NCBI GenBank assembly: GCA_023265625.1
Contig: JAHFST010000004.1
Coordinates: 62,001 to 126,000, forward strand
DNA length: 64,000 nt
Origin: Deltaproteobacteria bacterium
Lineage (GTDB): Bacteria; UBA10199; JACPAL01; JAHFST01
Direction of reading: 5' to 3'
Each line of letters starts with the position of its first letter. Positions within the stretch are counted from its first letter, which is position 1. This document shows positions 34,198 through 41,112 of this stretch, piece after piece. The notes beneath the pieces were generated by a model. The model had not been told where the DNA came from, searched no databases, and saw only the letters and a program-made list of their open reading frames with translations. The position numbers and the translations under genes were made by a program.

Positions 34198-36012
34198 CTA
34201 GGCCGTTCCGTAACGAGGACCGATTGCCCGCCCATCAGACAGTTTTGGATTCCACGTCGCAGCCACCATTTCCTTGCCATCGTGTAACGGAGAAACCCCG
34301 CGACGATGCGCCGCTAAGGAACGATAAAACAACCCCCGCAATCTGAGATTGGCCTCCTCAATTCGCTCCGATGAAAGTCCCAAGGCATCCGCCAAAACCA
34401 CCAAGGCCCCCATAGGGTTAATCATCGGTCCCCACGGGATAAAAATATTATGATTTACCGCCCTTTGTGCCAGGGATTCCCGTGTTAAAGGATTATTGGC
34501 CCCCCCAACAAAACCAGCCACGTCATAAGTTTTCGCAAAGTCGAGCTCATTCGAACCAACCACATGGGCATTGGCATTGGTAGAAACCAGCCGAGGGATT
34601 CGATCCATGATGCGCAATTTTTCCAAGCATCCTGCCAATCCCCCCTGTTCAACGAGCGTAAAACGAGCACGCTCCGCCTCAGCCACCATATCACGAAGTC
34701 GTGCGTCATCCCCACCAAGCCGCTCTCGAGCTCCGCTAACATCGAAGAGTAGGGGGACAGCTCCAAAACCATGGCGATTTATGTCCTTGCCCGCTCGCTT
34801 CAATGCCGCAACATCCGAATCCATAATCGCCGAAATGTTCAAGCCCTGACGAATAGCCATATCTACCAAGGGGGCCCCTACCCCTCCATAACCCTGAAAG
34901 GCAACCGGGGCCCGCATATCTCCCACATGCTCTCTGAGGGCCAGGAGCAACCATTCATTCACCCCCCCTGCCGTATATGGACTAGGAACACGGCCACGAT
35001 AAATAGGATCCGCCATTCTATTGCCCGCAAAGTTTCTGGGGGCCATGGCCGATAAGAGGGCAGCCTCGGACTGATAGACCCCTTGATCGTTGCCTCCAAT
35101 GTAGATCCCGAGAAACCGCATCACAATCGCATGAATCGTCAAGGCCGCATATTTTTCACTGGCATAGACAAGGAGCGATTTAGCAGGTCCAAGTTGTACA
35201 TCCGCACCCAAAAGCTCATTGATCACCTCCCACTTGATCATATCATTGGCCTTATCAACCACCGTTGGAAGTGCCTGATCCAACGTCATCCCTTCAGCCA
35301 TGACGCCCCCCAAAGACATGTAGGCCCCTCGTTGTAGGCTATTCCAATCGTTCCGAACCGCTCCAGTCACCTGAATCGCCCCGACCACTCCCACGCGTTC
35401 ATTTCGGTAAATGACCATTCCCACCGAGCCGTCCATCCAATAGGGGGTCACTACCGAAGCCAGGCCTCCCAAATCACTCGGGCATCTCATCCACAATACT
35501 TCCGTCCCCGTCTTATCCTCGATAATCGGTGCAAACCCGTCCCGAGGATTCGACGCACGCTCCCCCTTGGCAAGATAAGCGGTTGGCAAGGCATCCACAT
35601 GGTTGTTCGCAAAATCGGCACGATGGCTCTCAAACAGCTCCACCAAACGTGCATCTTCTATGGCTGGAACCGGCCTCGTGACTCCCTCAGCACTGGCTAA
35701 TAATTCCCTCTGGTGATGGTGGAGGTCTCGTTCGGCGACTCGCATAGCGACCAGTAGGGCATCCGGGTCTGAAATCACTCCCCCTTCAGCAAAGGCGGCT
35801 AACTTATCATAGGAAGTCCGAGACACCCCAGCTTGTCCCATCTCACCCAATTTACCTTTAATGCCTGATTGTAATTGTAACAATGCCCTATTATCAGGAC
35901 CTTTATCAAAAGACTCTAGCTGAACCCCCGGAGCCAAGACCCCGATACTGTGCGCTGCAGTGTCGATACCCAATAATGTCAATGTTCTAGTCGTTACAAC
36001 GGCATCCATCAT
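34198..36012 (-). CDS. diverged leucine/glutamate dehydrogenase-like protein with long N-terminal region
   Basis: The 604-residue product has about 190 residues of unknown N-terminal sequence, then a chain that can be aligned by eye to leucine dehydrogenase. The landmarks are DMIKWEVINELLGADVQLGPAKS (two lysines in the positions of the catalytic pair), YIGGNDQGV for YITAEDVGT, SPYTAGGVNEWLLLAL, the NAD-binding GYGGVGAPLVD, and GGANNPLT with IPWGPMINPMGALVVLAD for the C-terminal nucleotide motif. The glycine-rich substrate loop (LGPALGGTR) is replaced by VVGAIQVTGA. Catalysis of an amino acid or other substrate is possible but unproven. A TAGGAGGA ribosome binding site precedes the ATG. It converges on uvrA. 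Confidence 0.65.
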   Translation of the reverse strand: MMDAVVTTRTLTLLGIDTAAHSIGVLAPGVQLESFDKGPDNRALLQLQSGIKGKLGEMGQAGVSRTSYDKLAAFAEGGVISDPDALLVAMRVAERDLHHHQRELLASAEGVTRPVPAIEDARLVELFESHRADFANNHVDALPTAYLAKGERASNPRDGFAPIIEDKTGTEVLWMRCPSDLGGLASVVTPYWMDGSVGMVIYRNERVGVVGAIQVTGAVRNDWNSLQRGAYMSLGGVMAEGMTLDQALPTVVDKANDMIKWEVINELLGADVQLGPAKSLLVYASEKYAALTIHAIVMRFLGIYIGGNDQGVYQSEAALLSAMAPRNFAGNRMADPIYRGRVPSPYTAGGVNEWLLLALREHVGDMRAPVAFQGYGGVGAPLVDMAIRQGLNISAIMDSDVAALKRAGKDINRHGFGAVPLLFDVSGARERLGGDDARLRDMVAEAERARFTLVEQGGLAGCLEKLRIMDRIPRLVSTNANAHVVGSNELDFAKTYDVAGFVGGANNPLTRESLAQRAVNHNIFIPWGPMINPMGALVVLADALGLSSERIEEANLRLRGLFYRSLAAHRRGVSPLHDGKEMVAATWNPKLSDGRAIGPRYGTA

Positions 36013-36282
36013 AAAAATCCTCCTAAAATTTAAAATTAAGTGAACTCATCGTCCCCGCCGCAAAAAGGTTGCTAAAAAAAATTCTCCCCCTTTTTTGACC
36101 AGAGACGTGAGGCTAATTCATTTTTCTCACAAATGTCAAAAGGTTGCAAAGAAGCATGGATGCCTCCCCTAAGGACATAAAAATAACCTTGTAATATAGA
36201 AGTTGTAATTCTATTTTGCAGATTCTTTCCTACGCCCAACTTCGATTCCCAAGAACACGAGGCAGATAATCAACTCATCCCA
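36013..36282. other. 270-base intergenic region
   Basis: AT-rich spacer between two minus-strand genes. It contains the ribosome binding site of the 604-residue gene and probably its promoter, but I see no strong -35/-10 pair, ORF, RNA gene or terminator in it. Confidence 0.5.
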
Positions 36283-36819
36283 TTACCTAACCCCATCCAC
36301 CGTCGTAGCATGCTGAATCCCACCCTCCGTCTTGGTGGTGCTCCCCTCTACCGTGGCACTCTTGCCCGATTGGGTCGTGAGCGTGGTGCTCGTCCCCGTG
36401 TCAGTCCTCGTCGTCGTGCTGTTCACGCCATGCGTCTGCCCCCCGGGGCCGGTGTAGTTGGAGTCGTGTTGCAAACCTTCGGAGGTCCTGGCCGTGGAGC
36501 CTTCTCGGGTGGCATTTCTCCCACCTGGACCGGTGATCGCACCACTGCTATCAATCCTTCCCTGGGAATGGGTCACCGACTGTTCGGTCGTGGTCGTCTG
36601 GCCGCGAGGCCCGGTGAAGGCCCCCTCTCGTGAAGCACCTCCCCGCTGAAACGTGGTGCCTGACTCACGAGAACTCGTTCCACCCCGCGGTCCGCTAAAA
36701 GAACCCTGCGAGTTGAAGGTCCTCCCTCCCCCACCCCCTCCGTGGAATCCACGAGCCTCGGCGACAGGTGTGAGAAACAACCCAAAACCCATCAATAGAG
36801 AAAAATATTTCATTTTCAT
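36283..36819 (-). CDS. secreted Gly/Ser/Thr-rich repeat protein
   Basis: A 178-residue protein with a signal peptide (YFSLLMGFGLFLTPVAEA) followed by a GFHGGGGGGRTF stretch and four imperfect repeats built on F/A/Y-xGPxGxxxxxEG (SFSGPRGGTSSRESG, AFTGPRGQTTTTEQS, AITGPGGRNATREGS, NYTGPGGQTHGVNS). The rest is rich in Thr, Ser and Gly with no predicted globular core. It probably lies in the periplasm or at the surface. It has no Cys. The start has a ribosome binding site CAAGGAG. Confidence 0.7.
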   Translation of the reverse strand: MKMKYFSLLMGFGLFLTPVAEARGFHGGGGGGRTFNSQGSFSGPRGGTSSRESGTTFQRGGASREGAFTGPRGQTTTTEQSVTHSQGRIDSSGAITGPGGRNATREGSTARTSEGLQHDSNYTGPGGQTHGVNSTTTRTDTGTSTTLTTQSGKSATVEGSTTKTEGGIQHATTVDGVR

Positions 36820-36831
36820 GAGAGCTCCTTG

Positions 36832-37146
36832 TTAGGCGATCTTCTTTTCTATCTTATCAACCCGACGCTTCACTTGACTTAGATCGATGGCAAACACTTG
36901 GATATCCTGCGAGAGGGTGTTAAAAACCTTATCAATTTCTGATACCAGTTTTTCCTCTAACTGCCCCACACTACGCCTTACCTCACCTATGTCTCCCGAT
37001 AATTGTCCCACTTCCACTGACAACTGCCCAACCTCCCCCGATAACTGATCAAACTTCCCCGACAACTGCCCAAACCGGGCATTATTCAGGTCCCTTTCCT
37101 CTTGGACAATCTTGAGAATCGCAGCGATCTGTTCATCAGTAGTCAT
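36832..37146 (-). CDS. small coiled-coil protein with heptad QLS repeats
   Basis: A 104-residue, highly charged helical protein. Residues 24-60 hold a strict seven-residue repeat (FGQLSGK FDQLSGE VGQLSVE VGQLSGD, then IGEVRRS VGQLEEK), which predicts a continuous coiled coil. It has no signal peptide or membrane segment. The stop lies 13 bases before the start of the secreted repeat protein, so they may be co-transcribed. Function unknown; the heptads could come from slippage in the DNA (21-base unit). Confidence 0.65.
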   Translation of the reverse strand: MTTDEQIAAILKIVQEERDLNNARFGQLSGKFDQLSGEVGQLSVEVGQLSGDIGEVRRSVGQLEEKLVSEIDKVFNTLSQDIQVFAIDLSQVKRRVDKIEKKIA

Positions 37147-37238
37147 CGGGAGGAAGGCTAGAAGAACAATGAACCCAAGTCAAAATAAAAATCGTGTCAC
37201 TTGCTTCAATTTTCCATGTGTGTGAAATACCTTGAGAT

Positions 37239-38135
37239 ATGAAGAAGTTCTGGATCTGCCTGACGCTACTCATCTCGCCACCCCTGTTCGCCTCTGAACG
37301 TTTCTCCCGTTCCCAACTCATGATGGGGGATGTGGAGGTTACCATCACTGTCTCCGCAGCGTCTGTTGATGAAAAAAACAAGGTATGGACAACCATGGAA
37401 CAGGCCTTTGCGGCCGGGAGTGCGATTGAGAAACGAGTTTCGGAGTGGAATCCGGAGAGCGACACCTCGCAACTCAATCAAAGCGGCGGCCAACCCCCTC
37501 GCGTGGTCAATGACGACCTGCTCCTGATCTTGCTGCTTGCCCGCGACGTCTCGGATTGGACCGGCGGGGCCTTTGACGTGACCTTTGCCTCCCCCGACAA
37601 AACAGCTTCCTACCGGGACATGGTGATCGATGAAGCCACGCATCAGGTCTCGTGGCAAAAACCCGGGATCAAGATTGGCGTCTCTTCAACGGCCAAGGGG
37701 TACATTGTGGATCAGATGATCGACGTCATGAAAAAAGCCGGGTTCCAAAATGTCTTGATCAATGCCGGAGACATCCGGGCCATCGGCCAAGATGGCAAAA
37801 AGCCTTGGACGGTGCTTGTGCGCAATGAGCCCAAGCAGCGAGACTGCACATTTTCCCTCAAGGATCAGGCCCTCTCCACCTCGGGGACAGCCGCACGTGG
37901 ACTCCACCTCATCGATCCCCGCATCAAGCAACCCGTGGACACCATCTCCAGTGTCTCCGTCTTGGCCCCCACCTCGAGCCTCGCCAGCAGTCTGGCCACC
38001 GGGCTGTTTGTGCTGGGTAAACCCAGCGGGCTCCAGCTCCTCAAAAAATCACAACGCGTCAGTGTCTTGTTTATCGACCATCAAGGGGGGATGGCGTGGA
38101 CGGGAAAATTACAGCCGCGGTGCACTAGCCGGTAG
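37239..38135 (+). CDS. apbE: ApbE-like FAD:protein FMN transferase
   Basis: A 298-residue protein with a signal peptide (KFWICLTLLISPPLFA), lacking a lipobox Cys. It carries the ApbE pattern RVSEWNPESDTSQLNQ, GAFDVTFAS, GIKIGVSSTAKGYIVDQ (flavin-binding segment), NVLINAGDIRAIGQDG and STSGTAARG with the metal/substrate-binding HLIDPR. It attaches FMN to Thr/Ser of periplasmic flavoproteins, e.g. Rnf/Nqr subunits, none of which are seen here. The TAG stop is supplied by repeat A7, and the 3' end overlaps mltG. Confidence 0.9.
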   Translation: MKKFWICLTLLISPPLFASERFSRSQLMMGDVEVTITVSAASVDEKNKVWTTMEQAFAAGSAIEKRVSEWNPESDTSQLNQSGGQPPRVVNDDLLLILLLARDVSDWTGGAFDVTFASPDKTASYRDMVIDEATHQVSWQKPGIKIGVSSTAKGYIVDQMIDVMKKAGFQNVLINAGDIRAIGQDGKKPWTVLVRNEPKQRDCTFSLKDQALSTSGTAARGLHLIDPRIKQPVDTISSVSVLAPTSSLASSLATGLFVLGKPSGLQLLKKSQRVSVLFIDHQGGMAWTGKLQPRCTSR

Positions 38136-39176
38136 GGGTTCAAAATTTTGAACCCCTACTGTTTCTGGCTTTTGTTTTTTAATCTGATACCGATAAACCG
38201 CCCGTTGATGGTCCTGAAAATTTTTAGAAAACTCATGCGACCCATCCCCTTTGGCAACAAAATAGAGATACTCGCTGGTGGCGGGAAAGAGCACGGCGCT
38301 GAGCGAGGCCCTGCCTGGATTGGCAATGGGCGTGGGTGGGAGCCCCGCATTTAAGTAGGAATTATACGGGTCAGGCCGCACCAAATCAGCCTTGGTCAGA
38401 TTGCCGGAAAAATTGGGAATACTATAGATGATCGTTGGATCACTCGCGAGCGGCATGTTAATTTTGAGCCGATTGAAAAAAACCGAGGCCACCAACGGGG
38501 CTTCACTGCTATTGGCGGTTTCTTTTTCAACCATGGAGGCCAAGGTCACCACCGTGTGTTCATCCATCCCTGATTGGGTCACCCGGGCCGCGAACTCCCC
38601 CTCGTACACATCCTTGAACTGGTGCACAAAACGGCTGATCAGCTCTTCCTCGCTTTTAGGTTTGTAGACCTGATACGTCTCTGGAAACAAATATCCCTCA
38701 AGCGAGGTGCCGGACAAGCCCAACGATTGGATGAAGGCGAGATCATGACATTTATCAATAAAACGCTGCTCTTGGACATACCCTTGATTGGCCAAATAGT
38801 GGGCGATATCCCGAATCGTCCAGCCTTCCACCAAGGTGATCGTCACCCGGGAAAAATCCCCATTTTTCAAAAGCTGTAAAACCTGGATGGGTGTCACCTG
38901 GGCCGGAAATTCGTAATCTCCCGCACGAATCTTCCCGCCCATGCCGGTGAACACCGCATAAATCTTGAATAAGGTAGTATGACTGATCACGCCCTGGTCA
39001 TGAAGTTGTTTGATAATCTGATTAAAAGAACTCCCCTTGGGAATTTCTATGTTACGCACCCCTTGTTCCGCTTCCATGGCGGCATTCGGCGTGTTGAGAA
39101 AAAAGCATAGATTAACCCCAAAAACCCCCACCCCAATCAGCACTGAAAAAAAGACCACCGCAAAAAGACGTCTCAT
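38109..39176 (-). CDS. mltG: endolytic murein transglycosylase MltG
   Basis: The 355-residue protein has an N-terminal membrane anchor (LFAVVFFSVLIGVGVFGVNL), a LysM-like region, and the YceG catalytic domain with the key Glu in LASMVEKETANSSEAPLVA and the downstream FFNRLKINMPLASDPTIIY. It cuts nascent glycan strands in the periplasm. Its C-terminal residues (TVGVQNFEPLP) are translated from repeat A7. The ATG overlaps the ruvX stop (ATGA), so both are one operon. Confidence 0.92.
   Translation of the reverse strand: MRRLFAVVFFSVLIGVGVFGVNLCFFLNTPNAAMEAEQGVRNIEIPKGSSFNQIIKQLHDQGVISHTTLFKIYAVFTGMGGKIRAGDYEFPAQVTPIQVLQLLKNGDFSRVTITLVEGWTIRDIAHYLANQGYVQEQRFIDKCHDLAFIQSLGLSGTSLEGYLFPETYQVYKPKSEEELISRFVHQFKDVYEGEFAARVTQSGMDEHTVVTLASMVEKETANSSEAPLVASVFFNRLKINMPLASDPTIIYSIPNFSGNLTKADLVRPDPYNSYLNAGLPPTPIANPGRASLSAVLFPATSEYLYFVAKGDGSHEFSKNFQDHQRAVYRYQIKKQKPETVGVQNFEPLPASAPRL
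38132..38159. repeat. GTAGGGG palindrome, copy A7
   Basis: A 28-base perfect palindrome (GTAGGGGTTCAAAA and its complement). It supplies the stop of apbE on the plus strand and is read through by mltG on the minus strand. Confidence 0.92.
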
Positions 39177-39595
39177 GAGGGGCCCCGACTATCCAGATAA
39201 CCTTGCAAGATAAAGACCGCCGCCATTTTATTGATGACCTTTTTTCGTTTGTCTCGTGAAAGATCCGCCTCCAAGAGACTGCGCTCGGCGGCCATCGTGG
39301 ACATCCGCTCATCCCAGAAGATAATCGGCACTGTAATGGGGTAACGTTTTTGCCATTCGTCGACAAATCTGCGGACGGCCAACGCCTGGGTCCCTTCTTC
39401 ACCGCTCATGTGCAGGGGCAAACCCACCACGACCGTATCCACCCGATACTCCTCCATGAAGCCATGCAAGGCCTTGCTCGCCTCGTCCCACGAGGTCAGA
39501 TTCAGGGTCGTCACCCCCTGGGCCGTCCAACCCATTTCATCACTGACGGCCACACCGATGGTTTTTGATCCAACATCCAAGCCTAAGATTCTCAT
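39173..39595 (-). CDS. ruvX: RuvX/YqgF-family RNase H-like protein
   Basis: A 140-residue protein. It begins RILGLDVGSKTIGVAVSDEMG with the first catalytic Asp, then VVVGLPLHMSGEEG and VPIIFWDERMSTMAAERSL with the later acidic residues. The family processes pre-16S rRNA and was first proposed as a Holliday junction resolvase. It precedes mltG, an arrangement common in bacteria. Confidence 0.93.
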   Translation of the reverse strand: MRILGLDVGSKTIGVAVSDEMGWTAQGVTTLNLTSWDEASKALHGFMEEYRVDTVVVGLPLHMSGEEGTQALAVRRFVDEWQKRYPITVPIIFWDERMSTMAAERSLLEADLSRDKRKKVINKMAAVFILQGYLDSRGPS

Positions 39596-39652
39596 GAAAG
39601 AATAAAAAACCTATTTTGCAAGTAAAAGCCATAGCTAATTCATTAAATTCAT

Positions 39653-39680
39653 TTGACAATCTGCCTCGCTTTTCTATACT
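39653..39680 (+). promoter_or_regulatory. promoter of the parvulin lipoprotein gene
   Basis: A perfect TTGACA (39653-39658), a 16-base spacer and TATACT (39675-39680), followed by GAGGAG and the ATG at 39703. Confidence 0.8.
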
Positions 39681-39702
39681 CGCCCGCCTGAGGAGAAAAA
39701 CT

Positions 39703-40698
39703 ATGACAAAAAAGCTCTGGATCTTATCCGTCCCCGTGTTGACCTTGTGCCTGATCAATCTTTCTGGCTGCAAGGCCGGCGGTAAAACCCTGGTGAGGGT
39801 CGGCAATGAAAACATTACCGAAGATGATTTGGAGACCTTGGCCCGGGTCAACCCGCGTCTCAAGGCGCAAATCCAGAGCCCTGCGGGACAAAAAAGAGTT
39901 TTGGACAATTATGTCGACCAGGAAATCCTCTTTTTGGAGAGCAAGCGGAGGGGGTTAGGGAACAAATCGGACGTCAAGGATAAGATTGAGCTTTACACCA
40001 AGATTATCATCGCCCAGGCGGTGATTGATGATGAACTCGATAAGCAGGCACGCACTTACTACGAAGGCAATCGTGACGAGTTTGAACGGGCCAAGATTTC
40101 CCATATTTTTATTCGAACCGCCGCCGCCGAAGAACCGGCCAGTCCCATCAAAAAGGATCCCAAAAAGCCTGAACCCAAGGCCAAAAAAGCGGGTCCGGTG
40201 CGCTCAGACGATGAGGCCTTGAAATTGCTTCAGACCGCCAAAGACAGGATTGCCAAGGGCGAGGCCTTTGATGCGGTGGCCAAAGAGGTTTCAGAGGATG
40301 AGCGAACCCAAAAGGCCGGAGGCAGCCTTAATTATGTGACCTTACATGACAAACGTCTAGAGCGTTGGGGCTGGCTCTCATTAACCGAACGCGCCTTCAC
40401 CATGAAGACGGGCGAGGTTTCGGAACCGATCAAGACCAGCGATGGCTATCATTTGATCAAGGTTGATGAAGAGAAACAACTTCGTCCTTTTGAAGAGTCC
40501 GAGGCCTCCATTCGCTTCCGCATTCAGGAAGGCGCCAGGAACAAATTGCTCGAAGACTTAAAGAAGCGCTACAAGGTGCAATACGCCGCCGGGTCAACGC
40601 CTGAAACCAGACCGGTAAGCCCGGCCGCGCCTGCCGGAGAGCCTAACACCGCTCCCGCAGCGCCAGAATCAGCGCCGGCCGCCCCGGTCACCCCGTAA
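39703..40698 (+). CDS. parvulin-type peptidylprolyl isomerase lipoprotein
   Basis: A 331-residue protein. The signal ends in a lipobox (LSGC, Cys23). SurA-like N-terminal helices follow (VGNENITEDDLETLARV, VLDNYVDQEILFLE), then a PpiC domain split by a Lys/Pro-rich insertion (KISHIFIRTAAAEEP, then DDEALKLLQTAKDRIAKGEAFDAVAKE, AGGSLNYV, SDGYHLIKVDEE). The tail is Pro/Ala-rich. The gene is convergent with the DUF192 gene and overlaps it by 30 bases. ATG at 39703 was chosen for its ribosome binding site and signal peptide. Confidence 0.9.
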   Translation: MTKKLWILSVPVLTLCLINLSGCKAGGKTLVRVGNENITEDDLETLARVNPRLKAQIQSPAGQKRVLDNYVDQEILFLESKRRGLGNKSDVKDKIELYTKIIIAQAVIDDELDKQARTYYEGNRDEFERAKISHIFIRTAAAEEPASPIKKDPKKPEPKAKKAGPVRSDDEALKLLQTAKDRIAKGEAFDAVAKEVSEDERTQKAGGSLNYVTLHDKRLERWGWLSLTERAFTMKTGEVSEPIKTSDGYHLIKVDEEKQLRPFEESEASIRFRIQEGARNKLLEDLKKRYKVQYAAGSTPETRPVSPAAPAGEPNTAPAAPESAPAAPVTP

Positions 40699-41112
40699 CA
40701 TCACTTGATCGCCGCTCTGAACGTGAAACTTTTTGGAAAAACCACCCTGTACCTCCAACACGGAGGTGTATGGATGAGATGGGGTCAGCAGTTTTTCCGA
40801 AAGTGGTGTCGCCTGCTCGATCAAATCCACCACTTGTCCTGCGGAGTTTATAAATAAAAGGTCCAGCGGGATGAACGTATTCTTCATCCAGAATGAATCT
40901 TGGACGGGCTGTGAAAACAAAAACAACATGCCACGGTCTTCGGCCAATGCGCGCCGGTACATCAGTCCAAGCTCCCGAGACTTGGGTGTGTCAGCCACTT
41001 CAACCGTTATGCTCATTTGATGATGATCATGGGTCTTGATCACGACCTGTGATGGAAAATCTGCCGCTACTAAGAACAGTAGCAGTAAAAGAGTAAGTCT
41101 ATTCGCCTTCAT
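40669..41112 (-). CDS. DUF192 family exported protein
   Basis: A 147-residue protein with a signal peptide (LTLLLLLFLVAADF) and the DUF192 core: VEVADTPKSRELGLMYRRAL, GMLFLFSQPVQDSFWMKNTFIPLDLLFIN and VLEVQGGFSKKF. The family is periplasmic with unknown function. It overlaps the end of gyrA by 14 bases and is probably translated from the same message. Confidence 0.88.
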   Translation of the reverse strand: MKANRLTLLLLLFLVAADFPSQVVIKTHDHHQMSITVEVADTPKSRELGLMYRRALAEDRGMLFLFSQPVQDSFWMKNTFIPLDLLFINSAGQVVDLIEQATPLSEKLLTPSHPYTSVLEVQGGFSKKFHVQSGDQVMLRGDRGGRR

